A DNA stretch of 64,000 nucleotides from Hawksworthiomyces lignivorus (taxonomy: Eukaryota > Ascomycota > Sordariomycetes > Ophiostomatales > Ophiostomataceae): contig NTMA01000050.1 in the NCBI GenBank assembly GCA_002917075.1, positions 62,001-126,000 on the forward strand, written 5' to 3'. The notes beneath the pieces were generated by a model that was not told the origin of the DNA, did not search any database, and worked only from the letters and a program-made list of their open reading frames with translations. Below, in pieces: positions 43,705 to 55,306 of the stretch (positions within the stretch are counted from its first letter, which is position 1; each line of letters opens with the position of its first letter). The translations under genes were made by a program, and so were the position numbers.

Positions 43705-46700
43705 ATGATGTCGGCCGTGTCCCTAGCGGGCCGAGCTCCCTCTCGCCTGCTCCGACATGGTCGACGCCTCCCTGCTGCCGTCCAGTCCACCCGGATAGCA
43801 GCCTTCTCCGTCAGCGCGCTCCATGGCGCCCACCGGCCGCAGACTGCGCCGATCAAGTCCGCAACCAGCTTCCTCTACACCCGGAGGACGCTGACCCAGT
43901 CTGCCACCCGTGCTGCCACCCCTGCGGACGCCGTGACCACCCAGTCGGTCCACAACCCCAAGGCCTATATCGAGAGCGGCGTCATCAAGCCCAAGCAGCA
44001 CGTGGACGTCAAGAAGGTCCTTGTCGTCGGCAGCGGTGGTCTCGCCATTGGCCAGGCCGGCGAGTTCGACTACTCTGGTAAGACTGCGTCATCTCCGGTT
44101 GTGCTTTTAGTGCAAACCAATGCCATATACAGGTCGATATGTCTGCGTATCGGTCTATGCTTCCACCTCTCTCTCTATGTGCAAACACATATACATTCGC
44201 AAGACACACATATATAGCCCCATACTAACAACACCAGGCTCGCAGGCCCTCAAGGCCCTCAAGGAGGCCGGCGTCGCCTCCGTCCTGATCAACCCCAACA
44301 TCGCCACCATCCAGACGAACCACTCGCTGGCCGACGAGGTCTACTACCTGCCGGTCACGGCCGAGTATGTGACCTATGTCATTGAGCGCGAAAAGCCCGA
44401 CGGCATCTTCCTCTCGTTCGGCGGCCAGACCGCCCTCAACCTAGGCGTGCAGATGCAGCGCCTCGGCCTGTTTGAGAAGTACGGCGTGCGCGTCCTCGGC
44501 ACCAGCATCCGCACCCTCGAGCTGAGCGAGGACCGCGACCTCTTCGCCCGCGCCCTCGACGAGATCAACATCCCCATCGCCAAGTCCATCGCCGTCGGTA
44601 CCGTCGACGAGGCCCTCGACGCCGCCAAGAACATCGGCTACCCCATCATCGTCCGCGCTGCCTACGCCCTGGGCGGCCTCGGCTCCGGCTTCGCCAACAA
44701 CGAGGAGGAGCTGCGCAACATGGCCGCCCGCTCGCTGACCCTGTCGCCCCAGATTCTCGTCGAGAAGTCACTCAAGGGCTGGAAGGAGGTCGAGTACGAG
44801 GTCGTCCGCGACGCCAACAACAACTGCATCACCGTCTGCAACATGGAGAACTTTGACCCCCTCGGCATCCACACCGGCGACTCCATCGTCGTCGCCCCCA
44901 GCCAGACCCTGAGCGACGAGGAGTACCACATGCTGCGCTCCGCCGCCATCAAGATCGTCCGCCACCTCGGCGTCGTCGGCGAGTGCAACGTCCAGTACGC
45001 CCTGCAGCCCGACGGCCTCGACTACCGCGTCATCGAGGTCAATGCCCGCCTGTCCCGCTCCTCCGCCCTCGCCTCCAAGGCCACCGGCTACCCGCTCGCC
45101 TACACCGCCGCCAAGATCGGCCTGGGCCACAGCCTGCCCGAGCTGCCCAACGCCGTCACCAAGACGACCACCGCCAACTTTGAGCCCTCGCTCGACTATA
45201 TCGTCACCAAGATTCCCCGCTGGGACCTGTCCAAGTTCCAGCATGTCAAGCGCGACATTGGCAGCGCCATGAAGTCCGTCGGCGAGGTCATGGCCATCGG
45301 CCGCACCTTTGAGGAGTCCTTCCAGAAGGCCATCCGCCAGGTCGACCCCCGCTTCGTCGGCTTCCAGGGCGACCCCTTTGACGACCTCGACGCCGAGCTG
45401 CAGAACCCCACTGACCGCCGCTGGCTGGCCGTGGGCCAGGCCATGCTGCACGAGGGCTACACCGTAGACCGTCTGCACGACCTGACCAAGATCGACAAGT
45501 GGTTCCTGCACAAGCTGCAGAACATTGTCGACTGCACCCGCGAGATGCAGGCCGTCGGCAGCCTGGCCGGCCTCAAGCGCGACCTGCTGCTAAAGGCCAA
45601 GAAGATGGGCTTCTCCGACCGCCAGATCGCCCATGCCGTCGGCAGCTCCGAGGACAAGGTCCGCGCCGCCCGCCTGGCCTTTGGCATCCGCCCCTGGGTC
45701 AAGAAGATCGACACCCTCGCCGCCGAGTTCCCCGCCGACACAAACTACCTCTACACCACCTACAACGCCAGCACCCACGACGTCACCTTTGACGACAACG
45801 GCACCATCATCCTCGGCAGCGGCGTCTACCGCATCGGCAGCTCCGTCGAGTTCGACTGGTGCGCCGTCAGCGCCACCCAGGCCCTGCGCGACATCGGCCA
45901 GAAGACGGTCATGATCAACGTGAGTGCCTAGGCTTTCTTTTTTTTTTTTTTTTTTGGCGTTCGCTCTCGAACCCGCTAACATCATTGGAGTATAACCCGG
46001 AGACATACAGCACCGACTTCGACACGGCCGACCGCCTGTACTTTGAGGAGCTGAGCTACGAGCGCGTCATGGACATCTACGAGCTCGAGGCCGCCAGCGG
46101 CGTCGTGGTGTCCGTCGGCGGCCAGCTGCCGCAGAACATTGCTCTGCGCCTGCAGGAGACGGGCGGCGCCAAGGTGCTCGGCACGGACCCCAAGAACATC
46201 GACAAGGCCGAGGACCGGCAGAAGTTCTCGGAGATTCTGGACAGCATCGGCGTGGACCAGCCTGCCTGGAAGGAGCTGACGTCGGTTGCCGAAGCGGCCA
46301 CGTTCGCCGAGGACGTCGGCTACCCCGTGCTGGTGCGGCCCAGCTATGTGCTGTCCGGCGCCGCCATGACCGTCATCCACAGCCGCGAGGACCTCAAGGA
46401 CAAGCTCGAGGCCGCCGCCAGCGTCTCGCCCGACCACCCGGTCGTCATCAGCAAGTTCATCGAGGGCGCCCAGGAGATCGACGTCGACGGCGTCGCCTCG
46501 AACGGCAAGCTCCTGGTGCACGCCGTCAGCGAGCACATTGAGCAGGCCGGCGTGCACTCCGGCGACGCCACCCTGGTCCTGCCGCCCGCGTCGCTCGACG
46601 ACGAGACCATAGTCCGCGTCAAGGAGATCGCCCAGAAGGTCGCCGCCGCGCTAGAGATCACCGGCCCGTTCAACATGCAGATCATCAAGGCCGCCGACCC

Positions 46701-47540
46701 GGAGGGCGGCCTCCCCGCCCTCAAGGTCATTGAGTGCAACCTGCGCGCCTCCCGCTCCTTCCCCTTCGTCAGCAAGGTGCTGGGCACCAACTTCATCGAC
46801 GTGGCCACGCGCGCCCTCATCGGCCGCGACGTGCCCGAGCCGCAGGACCTGATGACCGTCAAGCGCGACTTCCTCGCCACCAAGGTCCCGCAGTTCTCCT
46901 GGACCCGCCTGGCCGGCGCCGACCCCTTCCTGGGCGTCGAGATGGCTAGCACCGGCGAGATGGCCTGCTTCGGCAAGGACCTGGTCGAGGCCTACTGGAC
47001 CTCGCTGCAGTCAGCCATGAACTTCCGCGTGCCCGAGCCCGGCGAGGGCCTCCTGTTCGGCGGCGAGATCGAGAGCCGCGACTGGCTGGGCCGCATCGTC
47101 AATTACGTCGCGCCCCTAGGCTACAAGCTGTATGCCGTCGACCCCCAGGTCAAGCGGTACCTGGAGGACCAGGCCCCGCCCGTCCAGGTCCAGCTCATCG
47201 AGTTCCCCACCGACGACAAGCGCCAGCTGCGCGAGGTCTTTGAGAAGTACGACATCCGCGGCGTCTTCAACCTGGCCCTGGCCCGCGGCAAGACCACCCA
47301 GGACGTCGACTACGTCATGCGCCGCAACGCCGTCGACTTTGGCGTGCCGCTGTTCATGGAGCCGCAGGTGAGTGTTTTGCCCATTTCTCTTTTTTTACCC
47401 CCCTCTCGATTCATGACTAACTCCTTTTACAGACCGCTATCCTTTTCGCCCAGTGCCTGAGCGAGAAGCTGCCCCGGCCCGAGGGCATCCCGTCTGAGGT
47501 GCGCCGGTGGTCCGAGTTCCTCGGCGGCAAGCCGTTGTAA
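43705..47540 (+). CDS. CPA2: Arginine-specific carbamoyl-phosphate synthase, large chain (mitochondrial)
   Basis: Four exons, 43705-44077, 44238-45919, 45991-47367 and 47433-47540; introns of 160, 71 and 65 bp; 1179 residues. It makes carbamoyl phosphate from ammonia (supplied by the small chain), bicarbonate and two ATP for arginine synthesis. The first 80 or so residues are rich in Arg, Ser and Ala with no acidic residue in the first 40, as in a mitochondrial presequence. The synthetase domain follows with [29 protein letters not shown] and S-F-G-G-Q-T-A-L-N. The second ATP-grasp half begins about residue 690, with [20 protein letters not shown]. There is no aspartate transcarbamylase or glutaminase fusion, so it is the arginine-specific enzyme rather than the pyrimidine one. 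The final exon codes only 35 residues. Confidence 0.96.
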
Positions 47541-48188
47541 TTGCAATCCATAACCCGAGTCCATAATAGGACATAAAAAGGGAAAAGGGGGGAGGGGAAA
47601 GGAAAAGTTTTAGATAACCACAGATTTTCGTAGGGCGTTTTGGGTTGAATACAAAAAACTGACAGCAGTGAAGCAAAAAAGTAAAGGGGGTTCAAAGAAG
47701 AAAGATCATCATCTGAAGACAGAGAGGAGAGGCAATGGGTATCTAGGCAATTTTTTCTTTTTTTGTATACGCTTTCATGTTCATGCCACCTCACATACTT
47801 ATCTACATAACGTTTTTCACATCTAGGCTTGCCTTGTTAGCCTTTCGTTTTTTTCACTTTTCAATAGCGAGTTTGTACAAATATTTATTTTACCACTCTA
47901 ATTTTGCTTCGTATTTACATTGATACTTCTTTCATTTTTATCGTTTCTTTGGCGTTATTTGCTTCATTGTATGATTTATTTTTGTTTACTCGCGGATATA
48001 TGCTTCGATATAAAAAAAGACGAGCAAACCAGCCCACCCAGACGACCAACTCCGTTGATTTTTGCTGCACCGAAGATTGCAATGTCCGCAAACTAGTGCC
48101 TGACCATTGATTACCCCTGAGAGACACCAACCGTTTTCTCGTCGTTCATCCCTTTCGCGTGCGGTCCATTCCCTCCCCCGCCGTCCCG
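47541..48188. other. Convergent intergenic region, CPA2 and NPL4
   Basis: About 650 bp between the two stop codons, A/T-rich, with no ORF that looks real. Confidence 0.5.
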
Positions 48189-50778
48189 TCAGCCATCTGC
48201 ATCGGGCGACGGCTTTCGCGAATCTGGATCTGGGTCGGGCTGCAAGGAGCTGCGGTGCCCGTTCAGCCTAACGGCAGCAAATCGTTTAGCAAGTGGCTCG
48301 CCAGAGTCGGCGTCACGGTTGGCTGCAGATGTGATCAAAGAAGGGGAAGAAGCAGAAGAGGCAGAAGAGGGCAGAGAAGAGGAAGCAGAAGACGAGGACA
48401 CACCAGGGGCAGAAGGGGCAGGAGAAGTCGCAGCGGCAGATATAGTAGAGCTAGGAAGGGGTTTTGAAGAGGAAGGAGGAGCAGCAGCAGGGGAAGGGGA
48501 AGGGAGGGAGCAGAGAGGAGAAGGAGAAACATCCACTGCAGCAGTCGAAGGAGCAGCAGCACCATTCTGACCGCCTCTGTCATCACCACCGCCATCACCA
48601 CCACTACTTGTATTCTTGTCTCTGGGGCGCCCGCTGCCGCCCCCGCCTCCAACACCACCGCTACTGCTGCCAATGCGCCCAACGCTGGCCAGACGCCGCC
48701 TCCCCCTCTCGCCTCTGTGTGTGCTGCAGCTACTGCTGCTGCCGCCTACTCCTCCCGCTCTTTGGATGTCCTCCATCTCCTCTCGGGGACGCTTGGGGAT
48801 TCGCTCACCGGCAGATTGCAGGATCATCAACAGCGTCTGCCATCCGGGCGCGGACTGCAGCTGGAACGAGTCGGCCAGGTCGTGCTGGGATGCCACGCGG
48901 CACAAGAGGGCCTCTTCGTCCTGCGTGCGGCTGTTAGAAGAAACAACAGAGACGACAAAAATCAGAGGACAAGGGTCAAAACGTACCTTGGACAGGACGT
49001 CCATCTGGTGCAAGAAGGTCAAGAGGTGGAAGTTGGAGACGTGCAGGTCCTTGGCGTCGACGCCGGGGCTGCCGGCGACGGTGCGGCTGACCTTGAGCAT
49101 GCGGGCGACGGCGGCGTGCTCCTGGCTCTCGCCCAGATAGGCGCGGTTCTCGATGGGGAAGCCGCGGTCGACAAAGACGGGCTTGGGGTCGTCGGGGAAG
49201 CCGTGGGTGAGGGTGACAAAGAGGTACTCGACGGGGAAGGCGGGCTTGGCATTCTCCTGGACGTTGGCGCCGTACTCGTTGATGTGGCGATAAAAGACCT
49301 CGGGGACGTAGCGGGTGCGGCTGGCGGCGCCGTCGTCGTCCTCCTCGTCGCGGACGAGCATGGACTCGGGGACGGCCGCGGGTTCGACGATATCGGCGCG
49401 GACCATCTCGACGGCGTCGTTGGACATCTGGTAGGCGGCGATGGCGATCTCTCCGGCCTCGTTGCCGGAGACGACGCAGGTGACGAAGCCGGAGCCGAAG
49501 CGCCCCGTGTCGCTCCACTTGGTGGGCTTGGGGTGGCGGGCCTGCAGGCGGGCGGCGAAGACGACCTCGAGCGAGGAGAGGTAGAAGGAGTCGGCGTGGC
49601 GCTTGCAGACGACGGAGCCGTCGCCGGCGCCGGCGTCGAGTAGGTCGGTCCAGACGACGCCAACCTTTTCGAGGCCGCACAGGCGGGCGACGGCGTCGAC
49701 GGCGGCCTCGTCTTCCCAGGCGCCGAGGGTGACGCCGTCGACCTCATCGACCTGGGGCGGCTCGTAGATGGCCTCGACGACGGCCTTGACGCCCAGCGGC
49801 ACGACGTCGTACTCGTCGTAGCGGCCGTACAGGTAGCCGATGCGCTGGGCGCCGGACTTGCGCCAGGAGTCGAGGAAGGTGTCGACGATGGCCGGGGAGG
49901 CGAACTCGACGTGGTCGACGCAGCGGAAGGTCTGGGGCTGCAGGGAGATGGCGCTAGGTTGGCACTTGCTGCAGATGCCCTCGGGCCAGGCGGGGTGGCC
50001 CGAGGGGCAGTCATGGCGGACGCGGAAGAAGGGCTCTGCCAGCGGGGGGATGAAGGAGGCGCCTAGCTCGGGGCGGTTCTTCTCCGAGTTGATCTTGCGC
50101 AAGTAGGCGTGGAAGGACAGGTACTTGATCTTGTGCTCGGACAGGTAGTCGGCGTTGAAGGGGTCGAGAGGCTGGCAGTAGTCGCACATGCCCTTTGCGC
50201 CGTGGCGGCACATCTTGGGGTCGCGCTTGCGGGGGATCTTGCCGTCGCGCTTGTCGAGGCGGTCGTCTAGGGCGGACTGCTTGACGACCTCCCAGGGATT
50301 TCGTATGCGGGCGGCCGGGGCAGAGATGGAGGCGGCGGCGATGGCAGCGGAGGCGGGGAGAGGGTCGATGGGTCGGTCCTCGACGGGGAGGACGGGCTGG
50401 CCATTTAACCGGTTGCCAGACGAAGCTGTCTGCGTCTTGGAAGCGGCGTCGCCGTTTGCGTTTCCGTTTGCGCCGTCTTCCTCCTTGTGCTTGTAGTCTA
50501 TGAAGACCATGTCGCCGTGGCTGGGGGACAGGTTAGCATCCAGCACTCAACACACGGCCAAAGGATTGCTCTGCTTGAGTCCACACTTGCCCTAGTCCGG
50601 TCTGCCCGATGAGGACACTGGCAACGTCGGCCACCCTCCGCTTCTCGCCGCGGCTGCCAGGGTTGTTGGACACAGTCAGCGTCTTGGGGTCGACCGTGGA
50701 TGGGAGCTTCGGCAGCAGCTAGCAAGTTCTGTCAGCGATGGTCGCACAGAGAAACACGTACGGAGCAGAGCCACTGTG

Positions 50779-50856
<78 letters not shown>

Positions 50857-50957
50857 CAAGCGTGTTCAAATACCTTCCGCATGACGTCGCCGAATGTATC
50901 GTCTTTCTCGGCCTCTTGACGGATCATGCCGTCAGGGCCTCGAAAACGAAGCAACAT
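48189..50957 (-). CDS. NPL4: Npl4, Cdc48/p97 cofactor
   Basis: Four exons, 50874-50957, 50591-50718, 48987-50520 and 48189-48920; 825 residues. Introns are 155 bp (GTATTT donor, filled with microsatellites), 70 bp with a GC donor (GG|GCAAGT...CCAG) and 66 bp (GTACGT...GCAG). Npl4 with Ufd1 recruits polyubiquitinated clients to Cdc48 in ERAD and related pathways. The ubiquitin-like N-terminus is [10 protein letters not shown]. The zinc-binding region has [13 protein letters not shown] and C-P-S-G-H...C-S-K-C. The MPN-like core contains [10 protein letters not shown]. The last conserved block is [23 protein letters not shown] Ser/Ala/Pro-rich tail of about 190 residues follows. The large open frame hides the third intron: only the acceptor at 48921 keeps phase and restores L-S-K-D-E-E-A. 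Confidence 0.94.
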
Positions 50958-52210
50958 GGTGGCTGTGGGATGAGCTCAAGCCGAGCTGCAGGATGAGAAT
51001 TAGAGAAATAAAATGAGAGAAGGGATGGAAGGAAGTGATCCGGGAGGAGTGGTAGTAGTTGTCGTCGTCGTCACAGCCTCAGAGCAGAGAAACGAGCCAG
51101 TCGATCGTGAAGCTGGTGAATACGCGGAGAGGAGTGGACGAAAAGAAAGCTTGTCGAAACGACAGCCGAGATGAAAACAGGGAACAAGACAGTTTGAATG
51201 TATAGTCAGTCCTGTCCCCGAGAAACGAGTTTGTGTATTGGTGAGCAGAGACCAGATTACAGATATGTCGGGGAAACTCATCCGACGAAGCTCTTCGCGT
51301 TCGACTAAGACTTACGTAGTGTAGAGGCAGCTGAGGCAATCGTCATGCCCGTCATTGCCTAAGCTGTACGAAGTACGAGTAAATACACTGTATGTACTCT
51401 GTATTAGGCTGGAGGGCCACTGTAAGTTTTGTATTCTCAGTGAGTTTTGCTGCTGTAGGACTGGACTGGACCCACAATTAGATGTCTGCCGCCGCCGCCT
51501 CCATCCCACTTTCCCTCTTTCCCTTGCGTTGCGGCGGGGTGGCGGCAGGAGCAGCAGTAGCACCAGCTGTGGCGCGTGTTTCTTGAGATTTAGTGTGGCG
51601 CGTTCTGTGTGGCGCTTGATGGACTCAGGGAGTCTGGAGTGTATTATGGAAGGTACGAGTGCTCGTAGAATTCTGACCAATAGCAGCGCAGCCAGCTGAG
51701 AACGGTTGCTCTTTCTTGGAATTGGCTGCGGCTGGCAGTTGCATTTTGCTCTTAGCTGTCCTTTACGAAACTACAGGCGGCCACAGCCAAAAAATAAAAT
51801 AAAATAAAATAAAAAAAGAAGTCACAGTCCCCCCAAGAAAGCCAAAACTGTCTAAGACAAGGGGGTCTCATCCGGCAGAAGCACCGAATACTACTGCTGT
51901 CGATTGTCTACAGATATTCTCTTTCTTCCTTTCTTTCTCTCTATTTTCTTCTTTGTTTTTGTGTGGTTGCTGTCGTGTTAGAGAGATCTGGACTCTCTCT
52001 GTGTGTGAGTGTGGATTTGGCTTCATCGAAAGAGTGAAGCTTCACCAGCACGAGCCCACACGACCACTCCAGCTTCACAAACCCTCCAAGCCCGACTTGC
52101 TCGCTCGCTCGCTCTCCCGGCTGGTTCTTTAGCTTCTCCTTCTTCTTTTCTCCTTTCATTGTGATCCTCGCTTCTTTGTCTTCTCTGTTCCTCCTCGCAC
52201 ACCGTTCACC
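50958..52210. promoter_or_regulatory. Divergent region, NPL4 and SEC66
   Basis: 1.25 kb with promoters for both divergent genes. It contains TACGAAGTACGAGTA near 51367, TACTCTGTA at 51395-51403, an (AAAAT)n tract near 51790, and a GCTC repeat near 52100 in the SEC66 leader. The 122-codon minus ORF at 51312-51680 has no family resemblance. Confidence 0.5.
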
Positions 52211-53085
52211 ATGTTCTCGTTCGACATCGACTGGAAGGGGTTGATCCTCCCCTTCGCCTACATCCTCGTCCTTGGCGGCACCTTTGTGACCTTCTCGACC
52301 GTGTACCGGAAGCGCAAGGCTGGTATGTCTTTTCTTTTATGTTTCTTCCGTATTTATTTTCTTTCTTTCTAGCCAATTCTCGCTGACACCATCTCTTTTC
52401 CTTCCGTCCAGCACAAAGCGCCAACCTCAGCCCCTGGTTCCCGCCGCACTTGCAGCGCAACATCTACCTTTCGCTGCTGCACATGGAGCCCGAGGAGGGC
52501 GGCGACAAGAAGGCGCCCAAGGTCCCGGACACGGTGCTGCGGGCCGCCCTGCTGCGCCGCGCCGTCGAGGACATCCGCCGCATCATCCAGATCCGCACCG
52601 GCAAGCAGGCCTGCACGTCGCTGCTGCAGCGCGGCAGCGTCGGCGACGACCTCGGCCAGCGCTTCAACCGCGCCGAGAAGGAGATGGAGGAGGAGCTGCG
52701 CGACGTCGTCCTCGAGGCCAACGCCCTCGTCCCCAACTGGGGGCAGGTCATCTTCCAGACCGCAAACGCCATCGCCGGCAACGAGGCCCTGCGCAAGAAG
52801 CTCGACGCCATCCAGAGCCAGGTTGGCGCCGAGAAGGCCTGGTGGGCCAAGCGCCGCGAGAGCATCCAGAAGTCCCTCCTGGCCGAGGAGTCTGCCGCCG
52901 AGAAGAGTGCCGCTCCTGCTGCCGCCCCCGCATCTCCCTCCACCTCCCGGACCTCCGAGGACGACGCCGTTCTCGTCGACGTCAGCACCCCGTCTACCGC
53001 GCCCGCACAGGTAGCTAAGCCCGCCCCGACGCCCGCATCGGCAGCCTCAACACCAAGCGGAAAGAAGAAGAAGGGCAAGAAATAA
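52211..53085 (+). CDS. SEC66: ER translocation protein Sec66/Sec71
   Basis: Two exons, 52211-52322 and 52412-53085, with an 89-bp intron (GTATGT...CCAG); 261 residues. Sec66 belongs to the Sec62/63 complex, which drives post-translational import into the ER. The short first exon carries the lumenal tip and single membrane anchor (I-L-P-F-A-Y-I-L-V-L-G-G, residues about 10-30) followed by Y-R-K-R-K-A. The cytosolic domain shows L-R-A-A-L-L-R-R-A-V-E-D-I-R-R, L-L-Q-R-G-S-V-G-D-D-L-G-Q-R-F-N-R and L-V-P-N-W-G-Q-V-I-F-Q, matching the family. The C-terminal 80 residues are Ala/Ser/Pro-rich and end in a Lys-rich K-K-K-K-G-K-K. The start context CACCATG is good. Confidence 0.94.
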
Positions 53086-53641
53086 GTGAGCCCCTCGTCT
53101 TGGAGGGGCTGCGCGGTGTCTTGGGAAGAGAGTGGTTTGCTCGTGTCAGATCTCTCTGGCTCTCGACTAACTGGCGTGAGTGAAATGGTCGGTTTCTTGT
53201 TTGCCAGAGCAGGTCGGCCTGCAGGCTTCAGCTGTACAGTATTTTCTTGGTGAGAAGAGCTCACAAAAGGAAAAGGGAAGCGAGTGCGAGGTTGTTTTGG
53301 CTTCGGGAGCAAGCATCTTGTTAGTACAGGCGTTATGTAGGGATACGGTAGTTCTCTTTTTTGAAAATATTATTATCATTGTTATTCCTCAGTTCCCCCA
53401 GTCATAAAATGGCCAGCTCTGCGGTCTTCTCTATTCTAACACGAATGGTTTCTAAAATGCCCCGAACAAAGACGCAGCGCAGTAACAACAATTTACTACA
53501 AATTGGGTGTAAGCCGTCAACCAACAAAGGAAGAGGCGAAGGGCAATGCGCTGAAAGCATGCGGGGAGCCAAGATGTTTATCATCCAGCAAGAGTAAAAG
53601 ATGGCAATCTAGAGAGCAGGAAAAAGGAGAACCCGGGAGCG
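53086..53641. other. Convergent intergenic region
   Basis: 0.56 kb between two stop codons; short ORFs only, no feature recognised. Confidence 0.5.
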
Positions 53642-54601
53642 TCACCGGTAGAAGTGCAGCTTCTGCCGCAGTGCCTCTTCGCTGGCGTCTTCGCTCAACC
53701 GGGCGAGGCGAGCCTGCTCGAGAACGTCTTCGACCGACAGAGGCGGACGCCGTGCCGGCTGAGGCGTAGCGGGCCTACTCGGGCGCGAATAGCAGCTGGC
53801 ATAGGACGACGACGAAGAATGGACCGACGAGCGGCTAGACATGCGCGTGGGAGGGCGAGCCGGACGTCGGGACGGCCGGGCCAAGGATCCGCTTCTGCTT
53901 GTCCTGCTGCTGCTGCTACTGCTGCTGCTGCTGTGGACCTGGCGGGGCATATCCCTCTCGTCGTCCGCGTCCCACATAGTGTCGTCCTCGGCCACATCGG
54001 CCATGGCATCACCGCCGGCGTCGTCGCGGTCCATCGCTTCTCCTCGGGCAGTCGAGAGGAGGCTCATGCCACCGATCTTCTCAAATACCTCCTGCACCTG
54101 CCGCATAGAGCACGCCCAGCAGAACGACGCAGCACTCTCGCACAAGCAGCTGCCCGCGCACCGCGGGTTCCGCCGCGCAGCAGAATGATGGCGGAAGCGC
54201 CTGGGCCGCGATGACGACAACGACAGTGACGATGATGGTGGTGGCGGCGGCGGCATTGTCGTCGTCGGCGGCGTCGGCGATTCGCAGCCTCGCAGGCCAA
54301 TGAACCGCCCCAGCCGGCGGCGCTTCTGCTCCAGCGTCAGCCCCCGGCGCGGCCACGCCACGGGGCACGGGTAGCAGCGCGTCCAGGGGCCCGGTGTGCG
54401 CTGGTGGTAAAAGTGCGCCAGGTCGTCCAGCTGCGCGTCCGTCAGCAGCCAGAACTGCAGCAGCGTCGTCGGGAACGCCGGGTGAACCCGGCCCGTGTCT
54501 ACCTGCACCAGCGGGTGCAGGTCCAGCGTCATCTGCCGCAGCTTGGACGTCAGCGCCGGCGACCGCCGGGCGCGCCGGGCGGCGATGGGGGGGAGCGGCA
54601 T
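53642..54601 (-). CDS. Conserved-looking fungal hypothetical protein
   Basis: Single exon, 319 residues. I do not recognise a named family. Residues about 17-110 look like a folded, conserved domain: S-K-L-R-Q-M-T-L-D-L-H-P-L-V, H-P-A-F-P-T-T-L-L-Q-F-W-L-L-T, L-D-D-L-A-H-F-Y-H-Q-R and the W-T-R-C-Y-P-C-P-V-A-W segment with two Cys. A Pro/Ser stretch follows, then a second short conserved-looking part with clustered Cys (C-A-G-S-C-L-C-E and F-C-W-A-C), and a Ser/Arg-rich disordered C-terminus. G/C-rich third positions and sustained low-stop structure support coding. A metal-binding role for the Cys cluster is only a guess. Confidence 0.72.
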   Translation of the reverse strand: MPLPPIAARRARRSPALTSKLRQMTLDLHPLVQVDTGRVHPAFPTTLLQFWLLTDAQLDDLAHFYHQRTPGPWTRCYPCPVAWPRRGLTLEQKRRRLGRFIGLRGCESPTPPTTTMPPPPPPSSSLSLSSSRPRRFRHHSAARRNPRCAGSCLCESAASFCWACSMRQVQEVFEKIGGMSLLSTARGEAMDRDDAGGDAMADVAEDDTMWDADDERDMPRQVHSSSSSSSSSRTSRSGSLARPSRRPARPPTRMSSRSSVHSSSSSYASCYSRPSRPATPQPARRPPLSVEDVLEQARLARLSEDASEEALRQKLHFYR

Positions 54602-55306
54602 GGCGGACTAGGTGTCGCGCTGTGGAAGGCGGACAGGGCCAAATAGACTCAATAAGAGAATTTCTTTCTTTCTTTTGCCTGCTGGAGCTGGATGGGATGG
54701 ATTGCTTTGTCTTAGCCCTATTGGTTCTCTAGAAACAACGTAGAACGACTGTTCTATGACAAGCTAGGAACGGATGGATGGCAACAACTAGAGAGCCAAG
54801 ACAAAATCGATATGTGATAAGACAGTGAAGAGCATCGAGAAGAGGGAAGAGGCCGGAAGGCAGAATAAATAAGAAAAGAGAGAAGGCTGCACACAATGCA
54901 GACAATGAGCCGGCCGCAGTCTGCCGCCGAACAAAGTCATCTTTGTCTGAAGTCATATTATTTTAAACAATAGCAAGGCAAAGAAATGAAGGATATCTCC
55001 TCCTGCTTTGTCCTCTATCAAGCCTCGTTCGTTGTCTAACTTTCATTAAAAGCAGGCTGCGCCTTTATCACGACGCAGCCATAGAAAGAACATAGGAGGA
55101 GAAAGAAAGCATTGTCATGGGTAGCCTTTCATACTGAAAGAGAGACAATGTTATTTTGCGCAGCATGGGCAGTGCCTTTCACTGCTTTGTTGTGAAAAAA
55201 TTAAAATTGAGTATTTTTTTGTCTATCGGTGGCATGTCTTTGGTTCGTAGTCGATACCCTTTTTTTAATCCATTGTCCCCATGCATCTTCGCCTGTCTAA
55301 TATGCT
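54602..55306. other. Intergenic, no gene recognised
   Basis: 0.7 kb between tandem minus-strand genes, A-rich on the plus strand. It should contain the promoter of the hypothetical gene and the 3' end of ORC3. Confidence 0.5.

Noticed and set aside
44768..45511. 247-codon ORF antisense to CPA2
   Set aside because: Shadow of the biased coding strand with no domain.
48717..49643. 308-codon ORF antisense to NPL4
   Set aside because: Gly/Val/Asp/Ala-rich shadow of the biased NPL4 coding strand.
51312..51680. 122-codon minus ORF between NPL4 and SEC66
   Set aside because: Leu/Pro/Arg runs from repeat-like DNA, no domain, in a divergent promoter region.
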